From NCBI GenBank assembly GCA_036365455.1, contig JAWQUS010000017.1, forward strand, positions 4,464,001-4,528,000: 64,000 nt of DNA, in the 5' to 3' direction. This document shows positions 1-11,724 of the stretch, in pieces. The notes below the pieces were generated by a model. The model did no database searches. It was not told the origin of the DNA and worked only from the letters and a program-made list of their open reading frames with translations. Made by a program: the position numbers and the translations under genes. The stretch's first letter is position 1. Each line of letters starts with the position of its first letter. Origin of the DNA: Macrosoma leucophasiata (taxonomy: Eukaryota; Arthropoda; Insecta; Lepidoptera; Hedylidae).

Positions 1-120
1 CCCGAGCAGATGTCGACAACATCCAATACAAATAGAAAATCTTAAGATCCAACGCATTCAACGGAATGGAAACGTACGGGAGCCTATTTTAATCCTGTCC
101 AAACTATTGAACAGATAACT

Positions 121-179
121 AACTAACTACAACCTAAATACCTGTATACACCATACAGGTATTTAGGTTGTAGTTAGTT
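121..179. repeat. Perfect 27-bp inverted repeat (hairpin)
   Basis: Bases 121-147 and 153-179 are exact reverse complements around the 5-base loop acacc. There is no coding context. No clear target duplication flanks it, so it may be a tiny foldback element or a palindrome of other origin. Confidence 0.85.
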
Positions 180-575
180 TCACACACATAGTGTGTGTAT
201 ACTTGTTTAATATGTCAACCAAACATAATATTAAGTGCTATTGTTTTAATACATATAGAATAGAAGATACCTAGGTATTGTCAATAACGTACCTACATAA
301 CAAAACATGTTTAATCACTCAAACTCGACTTAACCAATGATAATGTATATAACTATTGAGCTACTAAACTACTTATAATGAAAACGATAACATTGTCTGA
401 AGCACGCAACGCTAAAATGTATCATTCGATTGAATGGTATTAAACAATGAGAAAAAATACAAAGGACTTGACGAAAATAGTGATTTAATATTATTTATTA
501 CATACAGACAAATTATATAAATATCAATGAATCCAGCATAACGTTTTCGTAGGTTTTCGCGAGCTTCATACATTG

Positions 576-736
576 TAGAAATTAAACTTGCGGATTTTCT
601 CGCGTATACAACACTCCCAAACTTTTTACACCCGACGTTTCTGTCGCTTACCAGCTACCGTGGTCACGGGCAGACTAATTCGACGATGTTCAGCCTGATC
701 TTATATACGTGAGAAAATCCGCAAGTTTAATTTCTA
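576..736. mobile_element. MITE-like element with 26-bp terminal inverted repeats
   Basis: The ends 576-601 and 711-736 are perfect inverted repeats (tagaaattaaacttgcgg...). A second, diverged copy is at 13795-13963. In both, the flanking sequence upstream (cgttttcgtaggttttcgcg) is also shared, so the inverted ends may be only part of a larger repeat unit. There is no open frame inside. Confidence 0.6.
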
Positions 737-904
737 GAATCCAGCATATTTTAACCCCGTGTTTCAATCAACACGTATTTTAAAAGTGATCAGAATCTGC
801 CACCATTAATGAGAAACATTTTTTTTGCTCATTTATGTTGCCAAGCACCTTTCATGTATTGTCAAAAAGAATAAAACAAACTATGAGTGAGCAACTGGAG
901 ATAC

Positions 905-1060
905 ACATGTTAATTAATTTATTTATTTATTTCTTGTCGTACACCAAACAGAAACAATTTACATAAATAGACGACAGTAAAACAGGTACAGTAGGCGGCC
1001 TTATCGCTCAGGTGGCGATTTCTGCCAGGCAACCTTGCATAAAGGATCACAAATTTAGTA
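905..1060 (-). mobile_element. CR1-like LINE 3' end
   Basis: A TTTATT-rich start is followed by the segment around ggcggccttatcgct and ccaggcaacc. This resembles the 3' tail of CR1-type non-LTR elements common in moths (family recognition from memory). Only the tail is present, in reverse orientation, and it has no coding sequence. Confidence 0.5.
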
Positions 1061-1376
1061 GTCGGTAGGGTGTACATACTTAATGTAACAACTGTGTAAG
1101 ATACAATATACATATAATGTAATCTAAATGTTAATCTACAAGTTTTAAAAAATATATGTAATGAAGAATGTCACTAAGAATAAAAATAAATGCCTTATAC
1201 TTGTTATGTCTAATAGATAATTTTATATCGGTAGAATGTCTCATTTTCCCTTTTAATTATAAACGATTAGTAATGAGTTTAAGAAAAGATAACGAAACTT
1301 TCTTTGTTGTGAGTGAATGCATTAAACGAGTTAAGGAGGACACTTAATTAAAAAAAAAATTATATAATTATGTAAC

Positions 1377-1632
1377 GACTAGCTGACCCGGAAAACTTCG
1401 TATTGCCTGACAGAGAAATAATGTGTCAAAGGTTTGATAGATACGGACTATTTGTATGGAAAAATAAAATTGTGGTTTTTACTATTTCCCTTCAATTTCT
1501 TCATATTTTCTTAAATTTTAAACCGTCCATGGACTTCCAAAAATCATTCAAAACCAAAATTAGCCAAATCGGTCCAGCCGTTCTAGAGTTTAAGCGAGAC
1601 TAACGAACAGCAATTGATTTATATATAATACT
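1377..1632 (+). mobile_element. RTE-type LINE 3' tail
   Basis: It starts actagctgacccgg, contains the conserved ccagccgttctagagttt block and ends in a TATATA-rich tail. This is the usual 5'-truncated 3' end of RTE-like elements in Lepidoptera. A close relative sits at 12047-12330. No ORF is retained. Confidence 0.65.
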
Positions 1633-1830
1633 AGCTGTCCCGGCTAACTTCGTATCGCCCTAGAAAGTAAACAAAAATGTCCAAAAATGTTATTAAAAAT
1701 AGATGTTGGCCGATTCTCAGACCTACCCAATATGCTCACAAAATTTCATGAGAATCTGTCCAGCCGTTTCGGAGGAGTGTGGCAACGAAAACTGTGACAC
1801 GAGAATTTTATATAATAGATATAGAAGATA
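1633..1830 (+). mobile_element. Second, diverged RTE-type LINE tail
   Basis: It starts actagctgtcccggct and has gtccagccgtttcggagg near its end. It follows directly on the preceding tail in the same orientation but belongs to another subfamily. It is 5' truncated and non-coding. Confidence 0.55.
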
Positions 1831-2189
1831 TTCAATTGACAGATAAGGGTCCTTTTTTGTCTCAATCGCTTTACAGTCTGAGAACTCTCCGGTTATCGAA
1901 TATCAATCAAATATAGCGTTTATTACTGTCACTTAAGGTGCCGATGAGATGAAGCTGCCAGTTCCCTCATGGTACATCTCGTAATTTGCTTAATCACTTG
2001 TATACGGAACAATACCTTCATGAACGGAAACACAAAAAAAAACATCAGCAAACATAACCTAATTACATCAATCACGTTATTGATCAATTGGGTTCTATCT
2101 ATGAATACATTAGCTTACATAATGTATTCTGCTTGCTGTTTCTGTTTACTTGTGGGGCATAATAATGAGGAAATTAAGAAAACATGACT

Positions 2190-2432
2190 TTGACCCTATT
2201 TGCATGGATATGGAGTGAAAATCGGCAGAAAAATCCTATTCTATTTTCTATTTATATTATATATGCGAAAGTTTGTGGATGGATGTTTGTTACTCTTTCA
2301 CGAAAAGCTACTGGACGGATTTGGATGAAACTTTACACTAACATAGATTATAGGTACATTGGAGTAAGATATAGGCTACAATTTATAATGATTAAAAGTA
2401 AACGCGGACGAAGTCGTGGGCAAAAGCTAGTT
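2190..2432 (-). mobile_element. RTE-type LINE tail, reverse orientation
   Basis: Read on the minus strand it begins aactagcttttgcccacgac, the characteristic opening of an RTE 3' tail, and runs into AT-rich sequence. Short open frames here are by-products of the repeat. Confidence 0.5.
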
Positions 2433-3319
2433 AAAAATAAGGCATGGAAATTACTATATTTTATTATTTTGGCAAAAAATGTAACCTTTAGAGATTTGTC
2501 ATGTCTGTCTGTCTCCTTCTGAACAATCTTCTAGGCGATTCTAGGCTTCTAGACGATAGCGAATATTTAAAATCTACCTTGTCTACTCCCATGAAATATG
2601 TAAATTTAATTTATGCTAGCACCTTTTTAAACCCAAGGGCAGTATTGAGAAGGGAGGGAGAATCAAACAAAGAGTATTATTTTCTTTCAAATATCGTTTT
2701 CATTTAAGTTATTAATATCATATTATGATAAATAAGTAAGTATACATTTCTGTGTCTCACACTATGCGTCCGTAAACGCAGGTATGCATAATTATGAGAA
2801 TTGTTGAATCCAATTATACAAACAATATCATACAAAAACATCTTTTTGTATGATCTGTCGTCATCTGTACCTACTGAAATATTTTCTTCAGGTACCTAGT
2901 AATTTATTTTTAAGTAAAGGTAATTTATATTCATCGGGTTCATGTTTTACTTGTGGCGTGTTTCTTATCGGTTAGGCTATTGACTTGCCTAACAAGTTGA
3001 ATACCTAAAAATAATAAATTGCACGACCTAACAGGTCATGTAGTTAGATTTCATGATTCTTCTTTTAGGCTAGTGCCTTTGTAAATGCTCATTTACCATA
3101 AATAATAGAACAGGATGAAATCGATTTGAAAAGTAAGAAAATTCAATAAAATAATTAAGAAAAATAAATTACGGGCGATGTAATTAAATTTTATTATAAT
3201 AAATCAAGTAAGAAATTAATATATTTTCTAACGTGCCGAAAGGTTCCCAAACCCTTTTTTAAGTTTTATTTGGTCTCAATAATTATCGGCACGGGCATCT
3301 TTGTTTTTGACTGACTTAA
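2433..3319. other. AT-rich stretch without recognised features
   Basis: Short chance ORFs only. No splice-supported coding, RNA or repeat feature was recognised. Confidence 0.4.
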
Positions 3320-3400
3320 AAAAAAAGAGGAGGTTCTCAATTCGTCCGGATTTTTTTATGTTTGTTCACCGATTAAATTTTATTATTATATAAATCTTTT
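3320..3400 (+). repeat. Dispersed motif with gaggaggttctcaattcg
   Basis: The block aggaggttctcaattcgtcc with a T-run and atgtttgttcaccgat recurs at about 35130-35190. It is a dispersed moth repeat fragment of unknown class. Confidence 0.5.
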
Positions 3401-3419
3401 TTTGCAAAGTTTCAAGTCA

Positions 3420-3575
3420 CCAGCACCACCACCATCACCACCACCACTGTCACCACTGCCACCACCACAAACGTTCACAACGCCATCAACGCCACCACCA
3501 ACACAACCAACATCACCAAACACCTACGCCACCATAACCACCACCACCGCCACAATCAATACCACCAACGCCAAA
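3420..3575. repeat. Imperfect (CAC)n/(CCA)n low-complexity tract
   Basis: About 150 bases of degenerate CAC/CCA trinucleotides. It could be read as poly-His/Thr/Pro, but no splice or start context supports translation. Confidence 0.75.
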
Positions 3576-3770
3576 AAATAAAAGCGCGAGCAAAAAAAAA
3601 CTCCTTTTCCCTCTGTAAGCTCTACAAATCTTTCATGATTCGCAGCGACCAGGCGATATTTGGAGGCCTCCAGAACCCCGTCCCCCCGCCACTGCAGATA
3701 TCGTATAAAGCCAAGCTCCAAAGACTACACGCTCTAAACCTACAAGCCCTTTTCTTTTTTATCCTATTCC

Positions 3771-4085
3771 TGGGTGTCCCGACTCGTCCGCCATTAGCGG
3801 CGGGGTCACAGGAACACTATCGCACACATCCGGCCCCGGGGGAGCGGGAGTGACAGGGGTGAACTGACCTTCAACCGTCCCCTCGCAGCCCCACCACGTC
3901 CCTATCGAGCGGCGGGACCACTGCTAGGCGGCTGAGGATAGGGTGCAGGGCCAACGAAATACCCGTACACCTCCTCTCCACAGCAGCGAGTGGCGGGCAG
4001 AGCCACGCCAAACGCTGCCCTCTCTCTGGGTTCCTCTTGGCTTCGCCGGTATGGGGACAACCACCGGGTACCTACTGAGCTACCT
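3771..4085 (+). mobile_element. 3' region of a GC-rich non-LTR element, copy 1
   Basis: The segment ctatcgcacacatccggccc through ggatagggtgcagggccaac and cacgccaaacg is shared with 33990-34880, where it follows the end of an ORF2-like frame. This copy therefore looks like a truncated LINE 3' region or a derived SINE. There is no ORF of its own. Confidence 0.5.
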
Positions 4086-4698
4086 AATTTACATGGGGGA
4101 ATTTTAATTGCACCTCTATTTAAAACTATACAAACAACAATTATCCACTAATAATGTACCAGCATATCAAATAAATGACTGTTTATCAAATTAAATAATT
4201 GTATAACTAAATGTGTAGTATAAGAAAATGTCTAAAATGTATCAAAGTTAGCGTCTTTATTTATCTAATTTTACTACGAAAATCTTGCTAAAACCACAGA
4301 TATAAGCATTCAAAAACAAAATTACTCGCCATATAACAAAAATACTGATTTGCACGCTAAATTATCCAATATAACCGCCGAATTACTTATCTAAAATTGC
4401 ATAACAAAGAATGCATGTTTTAGGTTAAGTTAGGTTTTTTTTTCTTTAAAATTTAATAGGTGACGAATTCCAAAAAAACAGATTATATGTATCGTTGCAC
4501 TAAAAGGATAATTAGATTTACTATAAGTTACCAGATAGTAATTCAGTAAAATAGTTTAGCTTTAAACAGCAAAACAGTGTAGTATATTTGATTTATTTGA
4601 TGGGAAAATTTAGTGTGCAATTCAGTATTTTTGTTAGCAATTTCGAATACTTTGACAGAAATATGTGGATTTACAGTTGTAAGATTAAATACTACCCA

Positions 4699-5040
4699 TT
4701 TACTTTGCCGCTTAATGGTAGTGTTAAGCACTATCGTGTTCCGGTCAGGTGGTAACGTACGGCCCTGTAATTTCCGGCACAGAGGCATAACACCTTAGGC
4801 CGCAGAAGTGGTAACGCATTTGCATTTTGACCTCTGGTCTTTGTGTGCCTATACACACCCACACAAAGACCAGAGGTCAAAATGGAGATGCGTTGCCACC
4901 CCTGAAACCTTTGGTGTATTGTCATGTCTCTATGATAGTTATTTAGTAGTAGTAGTCATTACCATCTAACCGGAACTCGATAGTGCTGAACACTACCATT
5001 TGGCGGCAGATAGATTAAGTAATGCAGTGGTACCTACTCC
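4699..5040. mobile_element. Two head-to-head retroposon copies forming a large palindrome
   Basis: 4699-4859 is a plus-strand copy (ggtagtgttaagcactatcg ... ccggtcaggtgg ... gaggcataacacc). 4860-5040 is a minus-strand copy of the same family. They meet at the cacacccacacaaag centre, both without poly(A) tails. The arms are diverged but alignable over most of their length. Confidence 0.7.
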
Positions 5041-6078
5041 CTCAACTTGCTACACTAAAGCATGACTAAAGTACCAGTAAAGAACTACCTTACCCCTAGA
5101 CCCGTAGATCGTTCATTCAGTTAAAAATATTATCATTCACTAAGTAGGTGCTTTTTAATGTGATCACTAATTGCTGGGGACACCTCATAAACGAAACTTA
5201 ACAAGGTTACCTAGAATTTGCTTAAGTAACATTATTATTATTATTATTTATTTATTTGCTTGTCACATGGTTATAAGGTCTTACAATTAAATATTTTGTA
5301 GTTTATGAGAACATTTCATGTACATATAATATTTAACATTACAATATAAACTTATGACTATAATCTCAAATGAAGACATTTAAATTCAGAACTATTATTC
5401 ATATTATTTAATATATGTGATTGTATCTATTAATTTATTTATATATTTTTATTATAAAATTTTGCATGACATCGATTAAACAGAAAACATAGCAATAACA
5501 ATTTGGTCGGTACTTATATGTATAATCTTTATTATTATTTTCATCTTTACTTATCGCCAAAAAACTCCTGCAACATTTTTGTGTTAAGAATTCATTTAAT
5601 TTGTTTTTAAATAATTTATTATTTTGTATGTGTTTAATAGTATTTGATTATATATTTTTATAGACATAGAGTAAGGGCCGGTATTAACTATTTGTAATTT
5701 TGATGTGATTATTGCCAATTTAACCTTATGTCTTAGATTTTCGGGGCGAGAATGTTAACATTTAGATAAGCCTTGTAAACATATCTCTTGCTAAAATTAA
5801 GGCTAATTATTTTGCAACCATGCCTACCTCAACTACCTGTCCTTAATATATAGGCTTAATAGTTATTACCATCATTAGTTTCGAACTTGAAGAAAGAATG
5901 TAAGAAATGTTTGTACTCAAGGTCAAAGGAAACCAGCTGATAACTGACAGGTTGTTGGAGCGATAGTGTTTATCTGAACTAGACAAGTGTCGGATTAATA
6001 TTTTTAAAATCAAGTAGAAGTTTTGCCAATGAGTTTGGTTTTTATTGTCAATTGCTTGATAAGATTATATTTAAAAAA
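5041..6078. other. AT-rich stretch without recognised genes
   Basis: Starts with ATT/ATTT runs at 5230-5260 and continues with A/T-rich sequence. No coding or repeat assignment could be made. Confidence 0.4.
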
Positions 6079-6360
6079 AAAAACGTAACTTCACGCCTGT
6101 AATCCCCGAAGGGATAGGCAGGGGTAAATGCATGCATTCAAGCATACATGCAAACACCCACGATTCGCCGGTTACGTTTTTGGCCCATGTAACAGGTGGG
6201 GAACCTGTTGCCATCTCCGGGCACATTACCGAACTCCGAGGTTTTGGGAAACTTCCAGAAAATGGAAAAATGCCAATAGAACTAGAGATAATGGATTTTA
6301 AACCGTTATCTCTCTGATAGCGTAGTAGTAACCTGCTACCACTAGGCTACTGTGGCAGTT
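6079..6360 (-). mobile_element. tRNA-derived SINE, copy 1
   Basis: Reverse copy of the family whose best member is 46714-47011. It carries acttcacgcctgtaatcccc (3' end) through to ctaccactaggctactg (complement of an A box). The small open frame inside is not a gene. Confidence 0.75.
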
Positions 6361-6944
6361 TATATGTACATACTTTAAATATATGGTGTGCGATGAATTT
6401 CCATCGATACTTGCATCACTTTCTCAATAAAGACTTTTCAACATTGTGAGAGTTACATTTCTATCCATTATGGTAGTATTAAGGTTATTTATGGGCGTTT
6501 AATTATTGCCATAAACACCTACAATGCACAATGCAACGTTCATCTTATTAGTAGACTTCTGTATAATGAAAATCTGTTTGTTAAATGTCAAACAGATGAA
6601 GTGATAGGTGTACTTTAGGTCCTGGTGATAATAAAATATACCGGATATGTACCATACCCTCCTACTAGATTTAGCTACGGATCCAAGGATGTAAGGAAAC
6701 TCAGAGGCTCTTCCTTCCACCACCAGGTTTATACTCGTACCTAAGTCATCATGAGGAAACAAATGGAAGAGAAACAAGCTAGATAAAAACTATGATTATG
6801 TCAGAGGTACAAGACAAAAAAAAAACACATAGGACACACCCAATAAGGTAAGTCCCTACTTATTCTTTCACTGAACGCGCACTAGTCGTACTACCTTATT
6901 CCTATTAGGTGCAACCTTTTACTCGGTCGACGCACTACGACTCG

Positions 6945-6980
6945 ACCTTTAGCTTCAAGCGCATGCTTGAAGCTAAAGGT
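6945..6980. repeat. Perfect 16-bp inverted repeat with 4-base loop
   Basis: acctttagcttcaagc at 6945-6960 is repeated as its reverse complement at 6965-6980 around gcat. No run of T follows, so there is no reason to call a terminator. Confidence 0.8.
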
Positions 6981-7349
6981 AAATATTGAAAGGTTGATTG
7001 GGAGATAATGCCTAGTGGCATTAAGTCCGCCTTTAATGTACACCATCTTCGTGCATAAATATGGAGGCAATACTTGAAACAACAGCTTGTAGAATCAAGT
7101 ACGTTCCACATCACAGATATCTCTCATTTTCTGATATCGCTATATTTCTATTTTACCTTACATTAGAAAGATGCCTACTCTGTAAGGAACTCTATTATTT
7201 GGCGGTGGATAGAAAAAATCACTATTCTGCTATCTGCATTTGCAGTTTATATATTCTTATGTTAAATCTTCTTCAACTTAATACCATATTGCTCTCACAA
7301 TGTTTCTCTGATATACAATGATGAGTTTTACATCCAATATTAAATAACG

Positions 7350-7566
7350 TTATTTTGGCCCATGTAGGTAACAGGTGGCGAGCCTGTTGCCATCTCCGTG
7401 CACATTATCAAACTCCGAGGTACTGGAAAACTTGCTGAAAATGGAAAAATCCCAGTAGAACCAAAGATAAAGGATTTTAAACCGTTATCTCTGATAGCCC
7501 CCGACACGGGAAACGAACCCAGGACCACCAGCGTAATACTAGTGACCTGCTACCACTAAGCTACTA
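7350..7566 (-). mobile_element. tRNA-derived SINE, copy 2 (5' part)
   Basis: Minus-strand copy with a degenerate B box (complement of gggaaacgaaccca) and an A-box region near 7550. It abuts a plus-strand copy at 7567. Confidence 0.7.
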
Positions 7567-7777
7567 GGTTCTATTGGGCTTTTTCAATTTTCTGGAAATT
7601 TCCCGTTACCTCGAAGTTTGGTAATGTGGCTGGAGATGTCAACAGGCTCGCCACAGTCGCCACCATGGGCCAAAACGTAACCGACGAATGGTGGGTGTTT
7701 GCATGTATGCTTGAATGCATCCATTTTACCTCTGCCTACCCCTTCGGGGATTACAGGCGTGAAGTTATTTTGGTGCA
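7567..7777 (+). mobile_element. tRNA-derived SINE, copy 3 (head truncated)
   Basis: Plus-strand body and 3' end (ggttctattggg ... ccccttcggggattacaggc). The tRNA-like head is missing. Together with the preceding copy it makes an inverted pair. Confidence 0.7.
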
Positions 7778-7978
7778 ATCGAACCTAAGTATTTTCGTAT
7801 TTACTGCTCATATTCACTAGAACTGGGTGTGTTTGAGTACACAACACAGGTTTTGTTTAAAGTTTGTCAACGCTGTTAAAGCAAACAGGGGTGAATCATT
7901 CTTTGTAGCCTAGTCACCGGCGGGTGATCTATGCACAAGATATTCATATATTTATTTGTTGTGTTTATATATATTCAT

Positions 7979-8225
7979 ATACTAGCTGTTGCCCGCGGCT
8001 CCGCCCGCATGTAGGTCGCTTTTCGCGTAATCTGTGGAAACTCATCAAATCATCCCATGGCATCCCACAGCAACATTTTTTCGGGATAAAAAGTATCCTA
8101 TGATCTAAGTCAGCTTATACCCTCTCCGTATAACAAATTTGATAAAAATCAGTTCAGAAGTTTCGGCGTGATTGACGGACAAACATCCAAACAAAGAAAC
8201 TTTCACATTTATAATATTAGTGTGA
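7979..8225 (+). mobile_element. RTE-type LINE 3' tail
   Basis: Starts atactagctgttgcccgcgg and ends attgacggacaaacatccaa then ttataatattagtgtg, a standard RTE tail. 5' truncated. Confidence 0.7.
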
Positions 8226-8231
8226 TCTATT

Positions 8232-8465
8232 TGTTATGTTTGAGGCATAGGTACATTAATAGTCTTTCACACAGCCACGCCGCGGACACTCAACCAAAAT
8301 TCCATACAAACGCTTAATTTGGTCTCTATTACACAGACATCAATCAGTGACGTGTATTTACACGTGCACCTGTACGTAGAATATACCAACCGTCACCCAT
8401 AAGAGGGGAGGTGGTTGGGTGATGCGGGGAAATCGGGCGGTACGTCGAAGTGTCCATTCTATGCG
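8232..8465 (+). repeat. Dispersed repeat, copy 1 (taatttggtctctattac family)
   Basis: Closely matches 38236-38450, including atcaatcagtgacgtgt and gtccattctatgcgtagta. Class unknown. In both places a member of the ggtagtgttcagcactatcg retroposon family is within about 250 bases. Confidence 0.65.
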
Positions 8466-8706
8466 TAGTATTAATACATATTCTCTGACACAGGTCCTAC
8501 ATAAACATGCTGTCTCAAATCAGTTAAAAAAACAGTTGAATGTGACATACTAAATTGAAATCCATAATGGACTAGTGGAACGGGTCGAAATGTTCCTCCG
8601 ACGAAAAGGGTGTATCATCCGACCAGGCGAGGACAAAGCACCAGGCGGGCCTCGGCCCAACGATTGGCTATGAAAGTTGAATATACTCACAACTCTTGCA
8701 AACTTT

Positions 8707-8989
8707 ACTGGTAGTAGAGCTCCAGTGACGGAGCTCGCGGGCGTAGGCACTACCACCGCATTACCCAATATACTTGCCGCTAAATGGTAGTGTTCAGCAC
8801 TATCGTGTTCCGGTCAGGTGGTAATGTACGGCCCTGTAATTTCCGGGACAGAGGCATAACACCTTAGGCCTCAGGAGTGGTAACGTCATTTTGACCTTGG
8901 CTTTTGTGTGGGTGTCTATAGGCTGCAGTGATCACTTAACATCAATGTGAACTGCATGCTTGTTTGCCATTTCCATTGCATAAAAAAAA
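8707..8989 (+). mobile_element. Non-tRNA SINE-like retroposon, near full length
   Basis: Runs from actggtagtagagctccagt through aatggtagtgttcagcacta, ccggtcaggtgg and ggcctcaggagtggtaacg to an A8 tail after ccattgcat. About 280 bases. The family recurs at least a dozen times in the window. No clear B box was seen. Confidence 0.75.
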
Positions 8990-9227
8990 TCAACTTATAT
9001 CTTTGAAAAAATCTATATTTTTAATAAATATGTAAGTATGTCCGTCACTCTGTTACGCTTTCGCGACAACCCCGCTGAGCCGTTTGTGATGAAATTTGAC
9101 AAATGGTAGTTTTAACTCTACATAGGCTTCTTTTTCACGCGAACGATTTAGTAACTTCGATGAACCCGCAAGTAAGAGATCATCAGGTATTGGGAATTTT
9201 CCAAATCCCTCCCCATTTCGAGGCTCG

Positions 9228-9351
9228 CCATCACTAATGAACGATCTCTTAGTTATCGTTATTATCGAGTGTTTGCCAAGTGCGCGGCAAGTGCGGTACG
9301 GTAACGCAATGGCAACAGATTCCAATGACAATATGTATCGCAATCATTTTT
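9228..9351. repeat. Direct repeat unit 1 (gtgcgcggcaagtgcggtac)
   Basis: The segment cgttattatcgagtgtttgc ... attccaatgaca is repeated at 9876-9975. Its last 38 bases (9314-9351) also recur at 9743-9780 with one difference. Confidence 0.75.
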
Positions 9352-9742
9352 AGGGTTCTGTAGTAAACAAGGAACCCTTATAGTTTCGCCATGTCCGTCT
9401 GTCTGTCTGTCTGTCTGTCCATCCGCGGTTAAGCGCAGAAACTATAAGTACTAGAGACTTGAAATTTGGCACAAGCACCTTAATCACGCCGACAAAGTGG
9501 TAGAATAAAAACATGGAAAAAAAATATTTAGGGTAACCTCTCCTACTTGTAACGTGCAAACAATTTTTTTTTTATTTTCGATTTCTTTAAAATGTAGGGT
9601 ATCGTTGGATAGGTCTTTTAATTAAAAATATTATGGATGTTCGAACATCATTTTTTGACTAAGTTAACTGTTCGTGACTTATTAAGCTATAAAGTGCAAA
9701 TTTTCGTTAGTCAAGTAAGAGTAGTAGCAGATCAAATGTAGT
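9352..9742. mobile_element. agggttc-type repeat with TCTG microsatellite
   Basis: Begins tagggttctgtagtaaacaa and includes (gtct)n at about 9391-9419, like the larger element at 49083-49701. It is bracketed by two 38-base direct repeats. Confidence 0.55.
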
Positions 9743-9875
9743 AACAGATTCCAATGACAATATGTAACGCAATCATTTTTTTTATATAAATCAATGAAGT
9801 ACACGTAGGTATCCTGTACAAAACGACAAATTTAAATATTTAAAAGGAACGGAATCCTCGCCATTAATCATATCA

Positions 9876-9975
9876 CTAATGGACGATTCCTTAGTTAACG
9901 TTATTATTGAGTGTTTGCGAAGTGCGCGGCAAGTGCGGTACGGTAACGCAATGGCAACGGATTCCAATGACAGGT
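9876..9975. repeat. Direct repeat unit 2
   Basis: Second copy of the 9228-9330 segment, with a few substitutions, followed by a short A-rich stretch ending aataaatgaag. Confidence 0.7.
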
Positions 9976-10268
9976 GTGTTTTTAAATCAATAAATGAAGA
10001 AAGAAAGAAGAGCTCTTACTGAGTTTGTTGGGTAGCGGAGTTTTTCTCAGTAGTGACTGCACTTGGAACTCTGCTAAGTGATTAACTTTGATCTTGACCA
10101 ATATGTTTTTCTTTTTCTTCATTTATCATCATTGAAGCAATTGAAAAATTTTGTAATTATTATGTTTTAACTAAGTACTTGAAATTCTAATTTTAATTTA
10201 CTATTAATATCTGTTTTTGCTTTTACTATAAGTACCTAATGGTTATTCACTCTAGGTAATTTATGATT

Positions 10269-10377
10269 GTTTTATATTATTTCGCATTAACTCATGCTTG
10301 TGAAAAGATTCCCAGTAGGCCGCGAGCTCGAGTCTCGCCTGAAGTAAAATTTTTCTTTCCATTTTTCTTTAAAATAA
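10269..10377. mobile_element. tRNA-like foldback retroposon, short copy
   Basis: An 11-base direct repeat, aatttatgatt, flanks it (10258-10268 and 10378-10388). It shares tatttcgcattaac, the tRNA-like piece cccagtaggccgcgagctcg and the tail ttctttccatttttctttaa with 13325-13640, but it lacks the central part. Confidence 0.75.
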
Positions 10378-10388
10378 AATTTATGATT

Positions 10389-11560
10389 ACTTGACGTTTT
10401 GAAAGTATCTGTAAAGACCTATTCTAAATAAAAAGATTATCTTACTTTCTTCTTTCGAAGCGCACGTGCAGAGTAACGGGGCATAGTGTATTTGTGGGAT
10501 GAAGTCATGATGAAGTAGAAAATATTCATGGGTCCTATATCTGTCTACTTACTTACTGCATATTATCATCAGTGGTCTATTAAAGAATCTCGGAATGGTA
10601 ATGTTTATGTACATTTAACAAGTAGGTATATGTATCGTCTCGTTATCAAATCAATTGGTCAGATGTAATTATGAAATGTTGTTCACCAATAACGAATAAT
10701 CGGATTCTTTTTGTTATCTGTCTCGAACATTATTAAAGTGCGAAGACGTTTCAGACAGCGCCCCAACGAACGGTTGATGCCAAATGTTTAAATACAGGTG
10801 GTACTCAAACTTTTTTTAATAATGCACACTTTTGGAAAACCTAATAAGTAATTTAATTTAACGTAACATAATACGAAACCTTATTTTATGTGTACGTATA
10901 CCTATAAAAAGCAAAGCTTAATCAACTTAAATGTGAAACGTAATGCAAAACACACTTACCTGAATAGGTACATTACTTAAAAAAACTTGATCGTTTTTAT
11001 TTTATTGTGCAACCAGGCTTATAGAGAAAATGGGGTTGCGCCCCTTCATTTATTTAATTTCAATGTGACCGATATTAGTCTGGACAGATAGCCTTGGGCT
11101 CAGCGGAGCACACTTTGAGAATCTTTGTTTTAGGATATGCAGAGTAGAGCATAATATGAATCATCTATATAATAAAAAGTTCATCCAGTTAAAATATGTT
11201 AAACTAGTAGCCTACATTGTAATATGCAGAGCAAGCATTCTCCACGTTATGGGACACCATTTTTATTATTATATTTACTAACTGAATTAATGTATTAAAC
11301 CACGTAGGTAAGTATTTCACATTACACACACAGCTACGTCTACATTTGCTATACATATGTACTCAACTAATAATGGGTGGCCACTTATCTAACTCGCCAC
11401 ACATAGAATAATTCTCCTTGATTTCTAACCTCCATAGTTGAAGATATCATTCCAAACGTATTTTAACTATCTATACCGGTATAATCGATTCGGGTCCATT
11501 TCCAAAAAAAAGTTTTCTGCACTGAGATGCTCTTTTGTCTGACATATTAAAATTATGGTC
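10389..11560. other. Unassigned AT-rich sequence
   Basis: No coding or repeat family could be assigned beyond short A/T tracts. Confidence 0.4.
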
Positions 11561-11567
11561 AACTGAA

Positions 11568-11630
11568 TCGCATCGCAGCAATTCGCATCGCAAGTTTATA
11601 CGATGCGGCATCGCATTGCATCGCATCGCA
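11568..11630. repeat. gcatcgca-rich short repeats
   Basis: The octamer gcatcgca and close variants occur about six times in 60 bases, partly in tandem. Confidence 0.65.
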
Positions 11631-11724
11631 GTTTTGTGTGGGCACCCTTAGATGGACGGACGGATGAAAACGGAAAAGTTACAGTTTTCCCAATCGATAC
11701 AGTAACTCTGTACTGACTGGTCTG

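Noticed and set aside
919..1113. 64-codon minus-strand frame
   Set aside because: It overlaps a CR1-like LINE tail and has no coding context.
3420..3575. His/Thr/Pro-rich coding exon
   Set aside because: The CAC/CCA tract has no open frame with splice support and looks like degenerate simple sequence.
4613..4925. Overlapping short frames around 4.7-4.9 kb, and 14129-14398, 20163-20348
   Set aside because: They lie in the ggtagtgttcagcactatcg retroposon copies.
6132..6317. 61-codon frame, and similar ones at 7340-7528, 7584-7778, 28348-28563 and 46747-47031
   Set aside because: All are translations of the tRNA-derived SINE family, which explains why their peptides resemble each other.
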